Assembly: GCA_039793685.1 (NCBI GenBank)
Contig: JBDRAL010000012.1
Location: forward strand, 62,001-126,000
Length of the DNA stretch: 64,000 nt
From: JAAFHI01 sp039793685
Lineage (GTDB): Bacteria > Acidobacteriota > Blastocatellia > Chloracidobacteriales > Chloracidobacteriaceae
Reading direction: 5' to 3'
The notes beneath the pieces were generated by a model. The model worked only from the letters and a program-made list of their open reading frames with translations. It had not been told where the DNA came from and did no database searches. Both the position numbers and the translations under genes were made by a program. Numbering within the stretch: the first letter of the stretch is position 1; every line of letters begins with the position of its first letter. This document shows, piece by piece, positions 8,608 through 17,121 of this stretch.

Positions 8608-9594
8608 ATGTCTTCCTCCACCCAAAGTTTCCGAATCGGTCGCAGCGACCTCCACGTCGCGTCGGTCGGCCTCGGCTGCTGGGCGGTCGGCGGGCCGTTC
8701 TGGGACGCGGGCGGGTGGATGGGCTACGGCGAGGTGGACGACGCGGAATCCATCCGGGCAATTCAAACCGCGCTGGACGGCGGAATCACGTTTTTCGATA
8801 CGTCGGATGTGTACGGCTGCGGTCACGCCGAACGGATTCTGGCGAAAGCGCTCGGCAAGCGGACGAATGAAGCCGTCATCGGCGCGAAGTTCGGCTATCG
8901 GTTCGATGAAACCGCGCGGACGGTCACGGGACGCATCGGCACCGCCGCCGAGGTCCGCCCGGCCTGCGAGGCGAGCCTGAAACGGCTCAACCGGGACTAC
9001 ATCGACCTCTACCAGTTTCACCTGCACGATTTCGACATTCCGGCGGCCATCGACATTCGCGAGGAACTCGAAAAACTGGTCACAGAGGGCAAAATCCGCT
9101 GGTACGCGTGGTGTTCGGAAGACCTCGCCCGCGTGGGCGCGTTCGCCGAGGGGAAACACTGCGCCGCCGCGCCCCAGATCGTGAACGTTTTCGAGGCAAA
9201 CGAGCCGCTGCTCGACTTTTGCGAAGCCAACGGACTGGTCGCGATTGCCCGGCGTCCGCTCGGGATGGGACTTTTGACGGGAAAGTTTACATCCGACTCG
9301 ACGATTGCCGAAAACGACATGCGGCGGCGGTTCAAATGGGATTTTCAGGTCGGGAAACAGGCGGCGCAGTTGAAGAAACTCGACGCGGTCCGCGAACTGC
9401 TCACCGTCGGCGGGCGGACGGTCGCGCAGGGCGCGCTGGGGTACATTCTCGCGAAACGGTCCTTCATCCTGCCGATTCCCGGATTCAAAACCGCCGACCA
9501 CGTCGCCGAACACCTCGGCGCGATGCGCCACGGCCCGCTTCCCGCCACCACGATGGAAGAACTTGAACGGGTTTTAACGAATTTCGACCAATGA
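8608..9594 (+). CDS. aldo/keto reductase
   Basis: A 328-residue (alpha/beta)8 NADPH-dependent oxidoreductase. It shows FFDTSDVYGCGHAERILAKA (the Asp/Tyr pair of the catalytic tetrad), IGAKFGYR (Lys) and DLYQFHLHD (His). ARRPLGMGLLTGKF and LPIPGFKT are family cofactor-site motifs. Start 8608 was chosen because the 18 codons in the longer ORF are only the heptamer repeat read in frame. The stop overlaps the next gene by 4 nt (ATGA). The substrate is unknown. A second family member lies at 36141. Confidence 0.9.
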   Translation: MSSSTQSFRIGRSDLHVASVGLGCWAVGGPFWDAGGWMGYGEVDDAESIRAIQTALDGGITFFDTSDVYGCGHAERILAKALGKRTNEAVIGAKFGYRFDETARTVTGRIGTAAEVRPACEASLKRLNRDYIDLYQFHLHDFDIPAAIDIREELEKLVTEGKIRWYAWCSEDLARVGAFAEGKHCAAAPQIVNVFEANEPLLDFCEANGLVAIARRPLGMGLLTGKFTSDSTIAENDMRRRFKWDFQVGKQAAQLKKLDAVRELLTVGGRTVAQGALGYILAKRSFILPIPGFKTADHVAEHLGAMRHGPLPATTMEELERVLTNFDQ

Positions 9595-9836
9595 CCTACA
9601 CCCTGCCCGACTTCATCGGCAATATCGGCGTCGCCATCATCCTCATCACCTACATCGGCCTTCAACTCGGCAAGATTGACGGCCTCGGCGTGAAGTTTTC
9701 CGCCCTCAACGCCCTCGGCGCAACCTGCGTGATGATTTCCCTGCTGTTCCACTTCAACCTCTCGGCCTTCATCGTCGAAGCCTTCTGGGCGCTGATCAGT
9801 CTGTTCGGCGTGTGGAAGCAGTGGCGGAAGAAATAG
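9591..9836 (+). CDS. small CBU_0592-like membrane protein
   Basis: An 81-residue protein, almost all hydrophobic, with probably three helices: DFIGNIGVAIILITYIGLQ, ALNALGATCVMISLLFHF and FIVEAFWALISLFGVWK. The short cationic tail WRKK suggests a cytoplasmic C-terminus. Length and the N-IG-V-I-YIGLQLGKIDG pattern match the small CBU_0592-type family of unknown function. It is translationally coupled to the aldo/keto reductase by the ATGA overlap. Its TAG stop is shared with the first base of a heptamer repeat. Confidence 0.8.
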   Translation: MTYTLPDFIGNIGVAIILITYIGLQLGKIDGLGVKFSALNALGATCVMISLLFHFNLSAFIVEAFWALISLFGVWKQWRKK

Positions 9837-10136
9837 GTGTCAGGTTTCGGGTGTCGGGTTTCAGGTTCAAACCAGTTTTGAGTTTCAAATGAAACAGTGC
9901 CTTTGAACTCAAAACTTGGAGCCGTTTTCAGTCACGAGCGACCAATGAAGAATGTAGCCCACAGCCGGACCGAAGGGAGGCTGTGGGAAAACGATGGTGC
10001 GTGGAAACACATTTTTTCCCATACCCTCCATTCGGTCCGGGTATGGGCCATTTTCTTGGGCTGCACCCATTTGAAAGGCGCTCAAAACTCAAAACTGGTT
10101 TGAACCTGAAACCCGACACCCGATACCCGACACCTA
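9836..10136. repeat. 300-bp nested inverted repeat between convergent genes, GGTGTCG/GGTTTCA heptamer family
   Basis: The outer arms (9836-9893 and 10081-10136) are tandem GGTGTCA/GGTTTCG/GGTGTCG/GGTTTCA heptamers followed by a shared AAACCAGTTTTGAG segment. They match over nearly the whole arm. Both convergent genes end in TAG, whose G begins the arm on each side. The interior (about 9951-10075) holds a second dyad: CCGGACCGAAGGGAGG against CCTCCATTCGGTCCGGG, with a GTAGCCCACAGCC box related to one near 37340. There is no gene inside. Confidence 0.88.
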
Positions 10137-12323
10137 TTCCACCACCAACGCCGCCTTCCCCTCCCTCATGACCGCCTTGACCGAGCCTTTTTTGGCGGTC
10201 GGGATGTCGTCGGTGCTTTGAATCGGGGAAAGCGTCGGGATGGTCGCGCCCAGCCGGACGAACACCGGCAGGCGTTCGAGCGGCGCGTCAACCTGCGCGG
10301 AAGTCCCGCCTTCATAAACGGCCTTGGTGTGCCAGTCGATCCAGGTGTCGCCCTTCGGGAAATAGACCCCGACCTTCGTCGCGCCTTCCTCCATCACCGG
10401 GGCGACGAGCAGATCGCGGCCAAGCAGAAATTGCGTGTCGTTCAAAATGGCCTGCGGGTCGGTCGGGTAGGCGTACCACAGGGGGCGCATCACCGGCGCG
10501 CCGGTGTTTTGATGTTCTTCAAAGCAGGCGATGAGATAGGGCAACAGCCGGTAGCGGAATTCGATGGTCGCGCGGTTGATTTCGGTGAATTTGTCGCCGA
10601 AACCGTACGGCTCGTGCGGCCCAAAGCCCTTGTCGGAGTGCGCCCGGAAAAACGGCGTCAGACTTCCCGCCTGAAGCCAACGCGCAAAAAGCTCGGCGGA
10701 TGGACTCCCGGTAAACCCGCCCACATCCGCGCCGATGAACGGCACGCCGGAAACGCTCAAATTGGTTAAAAGCGGAATCGTCAGCCGCAGGTGATCCCAC
10801 GAGGCGGTGTTGTCGCCCGACCAGACAGCGGCGTAGCGCTGGATTCCCGCATAGCCCGCGCGGGTCAGCACGAACGGCCGTTCGCTCGGGTTGAGCGCGA
10901 GCAGCCCCTCGCGCGACGCCCGCGCCATCTGCATGCCGTACACGTTGTGGTAGCGCGCGTGATCGCCCGCGATGCCGTCGCCGACATGCTTCGTCGAAAG
11001 CGGAAGCGTCCGTTCGGGATGGTCAACGGTGGCGGGTTCTTTTTTCAGCGTGGCGTCCGGGATGAACGACGACGGCTCGTTCATGTCGTTCCAGAATCCG
11101 GCCACGCCGTCGTTGAGAAACCCCTTGTACTGCGCCCCGAACCACGCGCGCGTTTTCGGATTGGTGAAATCGGGGAATGCCGCCTCGCCCGGCCAGACCG
11201 TACCGCGCGGTTCGAGAAAATGACCCCCGCTGACGCCTTCCCGGTACAGCGGATAGTTGTCGTCCACCTTGACCGCCGGGTCCACGATGACGACGGTTCT
11301 GATTCCCTGCGTCTTCAATCTGGAAATGAGTTTCGCCGGTTCGGGGAAGGTCTTTTTATCCCAGGTGAAAACCCGGAAGCCGTCCATGTAGTCGATGTCG
11401 AGGTGGATCACGTCGAGCGGTATGCGGTTTTTCCGGAACTGCTCTGCGACTTCGAGAACTTTTGTGTCGGGCGTGTAGGAAAACCGTGACTGGTGAAATC
11501 CGAGCGCCCAGACGGGCGGCATCGGCGCGCGCCCGGTGAGCATCGAGTAGTCGCGCAGGATGTTCGCGGGCGACCGGTCCTCGCCTCCGGTAAAAACGTA
11601 GTAGTTCAATTCTCCGCCCGGCGCGCCGAAGGTGAACCGCTTTTCAAAGGTTTTTCCAAGATCGAAGAACGTCCGCCAGGTGTTGTCGAAGAACACCCCG
11701 AACGCCCGGCCGTCCTTCAAACCGATAAAGAACGGAATCGCCTGGTAGAGCGGGTCCTGTCCGACCTTGTAGCGATAGACATCGGTGTTCCACATCGTCA
11801 CGACGTGGTTGTGGCGCGAGAGCGGCAGCGCCTTTTCGCCGAGTCCGAAATAGACCTCGGTCGGATCGCGCCGGAAGGACGCCGCGATTTCACCGGTTTC
11901 GGGCGAAAACCGCGACAGCCGCGTGCCGTCTTCTTCCAAAACGACCCGCCCCGCCGCGTCGAAGACCACCAGCCGGAACGGTTCGTGGCTGAACATGACG
12001 CGCGCGCCGCCGGGCACGGAAAGCGTCGAAAACTTCTGATCGGATTTGATTTCGACCTTGAGCGACGGATCGGGCGACCCGACCACGGCGTAGGACTGGT
12101 CCGGTTCGAATTTTCCGGAGGGCGCGACCCGTACGCGCACAGTGTCACGATTGAAAAAGGTGATTTCGGCGACGGCCCGCGACGCGAGCGCGACGGAAAC
12201 GCCGTTGGCAATCCGGGTGAACCCGCCGACGTTGCCGAGGGTTCGTTCCTGCGCCGACGCCAGAAAACCGAGGGAGATCAGGGCACAACCGACCGCGATG
12301 ACGCGCAAAATGGAAAGGGGCAT
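10134..12323 (-). CDS. secreted glycoside hydrolase family 31 alpha-glucosidase-like enzyme
   Basis: A 729-residue protein with an N-terminal signal peptide (LRVIAVGCALISLGFLASAQ), so it is probably periplasmic or secreted. The GH31 core shows PPVWALGFHQSRFSY, DVIHLDIDYMDGFRVFTWD, the nucleophile Asp in GFWNDMNEPS and the acid/base Asp in WSGDNTASW, followed by GVPFIGADVGGF. It hydrolyses alpha-linked glucosides or a related alpha-glycoside; the linkage cannot be told from sequence. The length is normal for a bacterial GH31 with an N-terminal beta-sandwich and a short C-terminal domain. It is convergent with the upstream membrane protein gene. Confidence 0.92.
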   Translation of the reverse strand: MPLSILRVIAVGCALISLGFLASAQERTLGNVGGFTRIANGVSVALASRAVAEITFFNRDTVRVRVAPSGKFEPDQSYAVVGSPDPSLKVEIKSDQKFSTLSVPGGARVMFSHEPFRLVVFDAAGRVVLEEDGTRLSRFSPETGEIAASFRRDPTEVYFGLGEKALPLSRHNHVVTMWNTDVYRYKVGQDPLYQAIPFFIGLKDGRAFGVFFDNTWRTFFDLGKTFEKRFTFGAPGGELNYYVFTGGEDRSPANILRDYSMLTGRAPMPPVWALGFHQSRFSYTPDTKVLEVAEQFRKNRIPLDVIHLDIDYMDGFRVFTWDKKTFPEPAKLISRLKTQGIRTVVIVDPAVKVDDNYPLYREGVSGGHFLEPRGTVWPGEAAFPDFTNPKTRAWFGAQYKGFLNDGVAGFWNDMNEPSSFIPDATLKKEPATVDHPERTLPLSTKHVGDGIAGDHARYHNVYGMQMARASREGLLALNPSERPFVLTRAGYAGIQRYAAVWSGDNTASWDHLRLTIPLLTNLSVSGVPFIGADVGGFTGSPSAELFARWLQAGSLTPFFRAHSDKGFGPHEPYGFGDKFTEINRATIEFRYRLLPYLIACFEEHQNTGAPVMRPLWYAYPTDPQAILNDTQFLLGRDLLVAPVMEEGATKVGVYFPKGDTWIDWHTKAVYEGGTSAQVDAPLERLPVFVRLGATIPTLSPIQSTDDIPTAKKGSVKAVMREGKAALVVE

Positions 12324-12345
12324 GGGAAATCCATCCGAGGGGGAA

Positions 12346-12581
12346 AGTCTGGAGTCTGGAGTCGAGAGTCTGGAGTCAAGAAAAGGATGAAGGATGAAGG
12401 ATGAAGGATGAAGGATGAAGGATGAAGGATGAAGGATGAAGGAACGTCTGGTCCAAGCCTTTTTCCGTCAAGCATTTTTTCACGTCCGAATCAGATTTTT
12501 CTTCATTTCATCATTCATCGTTTTCCTGACTCCAGACTCACGACTCCAGACTCCAGACTTTTCAGTCCAGACTCCAGACTT
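12346..12581. repeat. composite heptamer repeat: GTCTGGA inverted pair around an AAGGATG tandem array
   Basis: The left arm is GTCTGGA words (12346-12378). It is followed by about 8.5 perfect copies of AAGGATG (12383-12442), a unique spacer, then a right arm (12527-12581) of the complementary words, partly duplicated. Two unrelated heptamers are thus nested in one intergenic locus. It lies upstream of the GH31 gene and downstream of the 12673 gene. The remaining flank to 12672 holds nothing I can support. Confidence 0.9.
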
Positions 12582-12672
12582 TCCTCATCGTTCAAAAAGG
12601 ACCTCGCCGCCGCGACCGGCCCAAGGCGGGCGAAGTCGGCGGCGGCGAAAGGTGCGACAGAAAAAAATCGGT

Positions 12673-13215
12673 TCAGTGCAGCGGACGGATACTGGTGACG
12701 AAGTGGCCGACGGCTTCCACGTCATTTTCGGCGGCTCCGCGCACGGCGTAGGTCAGGAAGAACACCGGCTGCTTCGACAGGATGACGTTGACCGTCCAGA
12801 ACACTTCCCCTTCGGTGCCCTTGACGGTTGCGCTTCCCCGGGCCTGGACGGCCTGAAGTCCGTTGAAAGTGACCTTGTGGGCCGCGTCCACGACGTGGAT
12901 GTCATCAAGGAAACGGTCCGTCTGCTGGCCGATGACTTCCCCGACGTGTTCGAGCGCTTCCGGCGGCACGGCCGCGAAAATCGCGTGGAAGGAATTGTCG
13001 CCGTTGGAAACGGTCACGACTTCGCCGTCCGGCTCGGCATGCCAGCCGGCGGGAAGGTTGAACTGGACTCCCGCCGCCTCGTTGACGATGGGTTCGTCAA
13101 CCGCAATGACGGCTGTCCGGTTTGATGGAATCGGGCTGTGGAAGGCAAACGCGGGCGCTGCGAACGATACGGTCAGCATCGCGGCGGCGGCAAAGGAAAG
13201 AACTCGTCTCGGCAT
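12673..13215 (-). CDS. small secreted protein, paralogue of 14329-14871
   Basis: A 180-residue protein with a clear signal peptide ending near APAFAF. ATG 13215 is preceded by AGGAGA. The mature part has GVQFNLPAGWHAEPDGE, a mid region FNGLQAVQARGSA and FWTVNVILSKQPVFFLTYAVR. The paralogue at 14329 keeps the same order and the same 180-residue length. The fold recalls PsbP/LpqN-type or DUF1795-like domains (a strand pair around LPAGW), but I cannot name the family. It is divergent from the LytTR regulator gene. Confidence 0.8.
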   Translation of the reverse strand: MPRRVLSFAAAAMLTVSFAAPAFAFHSPIPSNRTAVIAVDEPIVNEAAGVQFNLPAGWHAEPDGEVVTVSNGDNSFHAIFAAVPPEALEHVGEVIGQQTDRFLDDIHVVDAAHKVTFNGLQAVQARGSATVKGTEGEVFWTVNVILSKQPVFFLTYAVRGAAENDVEAVGHFVTSIRPLH

Positions 13216-13581
13216 GGGTTACTTTCTCCTGATGCGAAGGTTGAACCTTGCGGGCGTTATGGACATCCGACAACCGGGCTGCGCGAACGTACCGCGGACT
13301 TGGACCACCCAAAGAAATCGGGCGCGACGCCGGGCTTTCACGTCGTCGGATTAAAATTTGATTGGAGCGGGATGACCATACCGGGATTCGGGTTTTCCCG
13401 CAAAGCCAAACTTTTTTTCAGGACCGTATTTTTCCCGGTATTCCCGTTCGGGAATGGCGACACGACGGTGGCTCGGAGGCGATGAAGGCGGTCACCCCGG
13501 ACGTTTTTCTGGTATGCTCCGGCCCGGTCCGCAACGCCGGATCGAACCCCGTAACCCTTTTCGACACGACGTTTCCGAACG

Positions 13582-14292
13582 ATGCTGAAGGCCATCCTGA
13601 TTGACGACGAATCCGCGCCGCGCCTGCTGTTGCGAACGCTGCTCGAAGCCCACCCGACGGTTCAGGTGGTGGCGGAGGCGGGGACCATTGCCGACGCCGT
13701 CGAACTGATTCGCGCGATTCGTCCGGACGTGATTTTTCTGGATGTGCAGATGCGCGGCGAAAGCGGGTTCGACCTGTTCGACCGGATGGAAGTCGAAGCG
13801 CGGGTGGTGTTCGTCACGTCGCATGACCGCTTCGCGGCGCGCGCGTTTGACGTGAATGCCCTCGACTATCTTTTAAAACCCGTTGATCCCGAACGACTCG
13901 CCAGAACCATCGCGAAACTCGGCGCTCCTCCCCCGCCGGTTTCGAAGGAAAAGCTCGAATACGCCGACCGGCTGTTTTTGCGACTCGACCGGCGGACCTG
14001 TTTCCTCCGGGTTGACGCCATCAAGCGCATCCGCGCCGATGCCGACTACTCGAAGCTCTGGACGACGGAAACGGACGACGTTCAATCGAATCTTTCGCTC
14101 AAGGAGTGGGAAGACCGGTTGCCGAACCGCCAGTTTCTGAGGATTCACCGCTCAACGATCATCAATCTGGAATATGTGGTGAACGTCGAGGACTGGTTCA
14201 ACTATTCCTATCGGGTTTTTCTGAATGGAATTGCCGAACCCGAGGTGGTCAGTCGCCGCTACGCCATGAAACTGCGCGAGCGGATGCCGTGA
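13582..14292 (+). CDS. LytTR-family response regulator
   Basis: A 236-residue regulator. The receiver domain (1-120) has IDDES (acidic pocket Asp8/Asp9), phospho-acceptor Asp54 in FLDVQMRG, VTSHDR and Lys99 in KPVD. The LytTR DNA-binding domain (about 130-235) shows RIRADADYSKLWT, LKEWEDRLPNRQFLRIHRSTIINLEYV and VVSRRYAMKLRERM. It lies between two paralogous secreted-protein genes transcribed on the other strand. The histidine kinase at 15016 is the nearest candidate partner, though LytTR regulators usually pair with LytS/HPK8-type kinases. The 13216-13581 gap is the divergent promoter region; I see no convincing operator in it. Confidence 0.92.
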   Translation: MLKAILIDDESAPRLLLRTLLEAHPTVQVVAEAGTIADAVELIRAIRPDVIFLDVQMRGESGFDLFDRMEVEARVVFVTSHDRFAARAFDVNALDYLLKPVDPERLARTIAKLGAPPPPVSKEKLEYADRLFLRLDRRTCFLRVDAIKRIRADADYSKLWTTETDDVQSNLSLKEWEDRLPNRQFLRIHRSTIINLEYVVNVEDWFNYSYRVFLNGIAEPEVVSRRYAMKLRERMP

Positions 14293-14328
14293 CGGCGACT
14301 GACGGAAGGTTCGAAAGGTCCGGAAGGG

Positions 14329-14871
14329 TTATTCGCAGGGTCCGATGCTTCCGATGAACTGCTTGACCTTGGGGAGAATCTTCTCGGCTTCGGAACGCAC
14401 GGCGTAAGTAATGAGGAAAACCGGCTTCTTCGAAATGAGAATGTTGACCGTCCAGTAGACCTCGACATCGGTCTTCTTGATTTTGCCCGATCCCTTTTTC
14501 TGAAAACCCTGGATGCCGTTGAAGTCGAGCTTGATCGGGTCGTCGTTGTCCTGCTGCACGTCTTCGAGGAATTTCGCGATTTCCTTGTCGATTTCGTCTT
14601 CCGTGTTTCCGATTTCCTTGTGGCCGACCTCCGCGAGAACCGCCGTGAAGGTTTTTTCCTCGTTCGTCACGAGGATGGCTTCCCCATCGGGTTCGGCGTG
14701 CCAGCCGGCCGGGAGCGTGAACTGAACGCCCGCGTCCTTGTTTGAAATCGGTCTGTCGGCGGCAACGGCGGCCCGAGCAGAAGGAAGTGGAGCAGTAAAG
14801 GCGAAGGACGGGGTGACGACGGAGAAAAGCAGCGCCGCCGAGGCCGCGAGGCAAAAAGATTTTTTCAACAT
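14329..14871 (-). CDS. small secreted protein, paralogue of 12673-13215
   Basis: A 180-residue protein with signal peptide LKKSFCLAASAALLFSVV. AGGAG lies 7 nt before ATG 14871; the 21-residue extension in the longer ORF is unsupported. It shares GVQFTLPAGWHAEPDGE, DFNGIQGFQKKGSG and YWTVNILISKKPVFLITYAV with the gene at 12673. The middle is more acidic (EIGNTEDEIDKEIAKFLED). It converges on the LytTR gene, 36 nt apart. Function is unknown; duplication around the regulator suggests both may be regulated together. Confidence 0.8.
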   Translation of the reverse strand: MLKKSFCLAASAALLFSVVTPSFAFTAPLPSARAAVAADRPISNKDAGVQFTLPAGWHAEPDGEAILVTNEEKTFTAVLAEVGHKEIGNTEDEIDKEIAKFLEDVQQDNDDPIKLDFNGIQGFQKKGSGKIKKTDVEVYWTVNILISKKPVFLITYAVRSEAEKILPKVKQFIGSIGPCE

Positions 14872-15015
14872 TGAACGTCTCCTGAGGAGTGAAAAACGGC
14901 AATTCGCGCATCCGCCCGGGTCCGCGGTACGCAAAGCCTTGTTCCCACGCCGGTTTCAAAGGTTTTCCGACCGCGGGGTGAATGACTGACTGAATTTGGT
15001 GGAGCTGAGAGAACC

Positions 15016-16515
15016 TTAACGATAAAGGGGTTGTCCGGCAACAGCCTTCTTTTTTTCAGTTCCGGCGAAGATTGGTTCCGCCATGTTGCCGGGAGGGAGT
15101 TCGATAATGAACGAGCATCCCTGCTCCGGGTTGTTTTCGGCGAAAACCCGCCCGTTTTGAAGTTCAACGAGTTGCCGGACGATCCACAAGCCCAACCCGC
15201 TCGACGGCTCGCCCCCGGTCGGGCGCGCGCTCAGTTTTCTGAATTTTTCGAACAATCCCGCTCGGTCCGACTCGGAAAGCCCCGGTCCCTCGTCGCTGAC
15301 GATCAGCCGGACGACCTCGCCCGCCAGCTCCGCGATCACGCGGACGGTCGTTTCCGGCGGCGAAAATTTCAGGGCGTTTTCGATGAGGTTGCGCAGAACT
15401 TCGCCCAGCAGCGCGGCGTCAGCCCGGACTTCGACCGGCGCGGCGGCGGCCAGAATCCGCTGGTTTTTCCGCTCCGCCGCCGGAAGCGATTCGGCGACGG
15501 CGGTTTCGATGACGCGCGAAACCTCCACCGGCCGCGCGGAAACCTCGATGCCGCCTTCCAGCCGCGCGGTTTCAAGAAGCTGCTCGACCAGATGGAGCAT
15601 CGAAACCGATGCCTGCTCAATTTCCCGGATGAACCCGGCAGGACGGCTCTCCGGGTCAGTTTCGCGTTTGAGAATGCCCGCAAACCCCTTGATCGTCCCG
15701 AGCGGGCCGCGCAGGTCGTGAGCGGCGATGCCGAGCAGATCGTCCTTCAACTGATTCGCGGTCTTGAGTTCACGGTTGAGCCGGGCGAGTTGAAGATTCC
15801 GGGCTTCGACTTCCGTTTTCGCCTCGTTGATTTCAACCAGACGGTCGGAAAGTTCGACCGTCTGGACGGCAAGCTGCGCCCGCTGGCGTTCGATGGTTTT
15901 GGCCGCCAGAAATTCCCGGACGTGCGTTTCCATCACGACCCGCGCGCCGATCCACGCCATGACCGTCACCGCGCCGCCGAGTAAAACATTTTCACCAAGC
16001 CGATTCCGGTCGGGCTGAAGCCACACGACGACCGACAGAAAGTACAAATAGGCGATGGAACAGCCGGTGAGGACGACCCGGTTCGGGAAGGTCAGCAACG
16101 CGCCGCATCCGATCATGAACAGGGTGTAGTGAATCGGATTATTGAGTCGATAAATGCCGAACGCGAAGATGACGCCGATGCCCGCGAACAGCGCGAGAAT
16201 GCAGGTGTGCATTGCCCGGACATCGGGTCGGCGAAGTTCCTCAGGGCCGCACAGTCCCCGCCGGGTGGAATAGACGATAAAAGCCACCGACCAGCAAAAG
16301 TTCCAGACGAACGCACTCAGGGCGAAGGGGTTCGGTCCCTGCGGCAGCGCGAGCATGTTCATGTAGCCGAAGAAAAAAAGCTGACCCGCCGCGCCGCACG
16401 CCACGACACCCGAAATCGCCCGCAACCGGCTGAAATTGGTAAAGGCGACCTTGCGGGCGAGTTCCGCCCGGTCGGATTCGGAAAAGGCGTTCGATGGTTC
16501 GTGAAAAAGCCGCAT
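15016..16515 (-). CDS. membrane sensor histidine kinase
   Basis: A 499-residue kinase. The N-terminal half has about six transmembrane helices (residues 30-200), for example FALSAFVWNFCWSVAFIVYS and MHTCILALFAGIGVIFAFG, with no obvious periplasmic sensor domain. A coiled-coil linker (ERQRAQLAVQTVELSDRLV) leads to the HisKA box LLGIAAHDLRGPLG with His266. The HATPase domain has NLIENALKFSP (N box), DEGPGLSESD (G1) and SSGLGLWIVRQL (G2), so it looks active. It may sense membrane state or quinone redox. The only regulator nearby is the LytTR protein; pairing is inferred from proximity. Confidence 0.9.
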   Translation of the reverse strand: MRLFHEPSNAFSESDRAELARKVAFTNFSRLRAISGVVACGAAGQLFFFGYMNMLALPQGPNPFALSAFVWNFCWSVAFIVYSTRRGLCGPEELRRPDVRAMHTCILALFAGIGVIFAFGIYRLNNPIHYTLFMIGCGALLTFPNRVVLTGCSIAYLYFLSVVVWLQPDRNRLGENVLLGGAVTVMAWIGARVVMETHVREFLAAKTIERQRAQLAVQTVELSDRLVEINEAKTEVEARNLQLARLNRELKTANQLKDDLLGIAAHDLRGPLGTIKGFAGILKRETDPESRPAGFIREIEQASVSMLHLVEQLLETARLEGGIEVSARPVEVSRVIETAVAESLPAAERKNQRILAAAAPVEVRADAALLGEVLRNLIENALKFSPPETTVRVIAELAGEVVRLIVSDEGPGLSESDRAGLFEKFRKLSARPTGGEPSSGLGLWIVRQLVELQNGRVFAENNPEQGCSFIIELPPGNMAEPIFAGTEKKKAVAGQPLYR

Positions 16516-16545
16516 TAAACTTTACCCGCAACCCAGGCAACGGGT

Positions 16546-16914
16546 TCATTTTCGCCCACTCACAAGGACCACCAGAAAACTCCCGAGGAAATAAAGGGCG
16601 GTAACACCGAAAGTGAACAGGATGGTTTTTCCAATTGACAGAAAAGCTTTCCCCTTCGGTCGGGAGCGAAACAGGTACAGCGGAATTCCAATGAGCGGGA
16701 ACAAACCGGCCCAGAAGGGCGAGCGCCGCGGCTCGATACCCCGTTCGAGCGCATCGGTGCGACACCAGAACAGACAAAGCACGGCAATGGTCAGGGAATG
16801 AAGCAACGGCAGAAACAAATTCGGCTGACCGGAGGCTTCGGCAACCGTTTCCACGATTCCCGACAAAAGAAAGGAACCGGCCAGTACACAGAGCAGAATG
16901 CGGCTTTTCGACAT
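16546..16914 (-). CDS. small membrane protein, unknown
   Basis: A 122-residue protein. ATG 16914 follows an AGGAGG/GAGGG-rich leader; the upstream TTG start is less likely. It has four hydrophobic segments: ILLCVLAGSFLLSGIV, LFLPLLHSLTIAVLCLFW, FWAGLFPLIGIPLYLF and ILFTFGVTALYFLGSFLVVLV. It lies upstream of the histidine kinase on the same strand with a 30-nt gap, so it may be cotranscribed and could be an accessory membrane partner. The family is not recognised. Confidence 0.7.
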   Translation of the reverse strand: MSKSRILLCVLAGSFLLSGIVETVAEASGQPNLFLPLLHSLTIAVLCLFWCRTDALERGIEPRRSPFWAGLFPLIGIPLYLFRSRPKGKAFLSIGKTILFTFGVTALYFLGSFLVVLVSGRK

Positions 16915-17121
16915 AAAAACCCTCGCCCTCCTCAAGGACAGTCCTCACCGTTCATCGCGCGGATCCGCCGCTCATCGACCGAACTCGCCGCTCGTCGAAA
17001 AAAGATTGTTGCAAATGACGGCGAGCATACACTCTTTTCAGGTCGGCTTCACCCTTCAACCCCCTCTTTCGAAACCGCTTCTTTTAATCCGGAAGTGTAT
17101 TTCCTCAGGAGGGACAACGGT

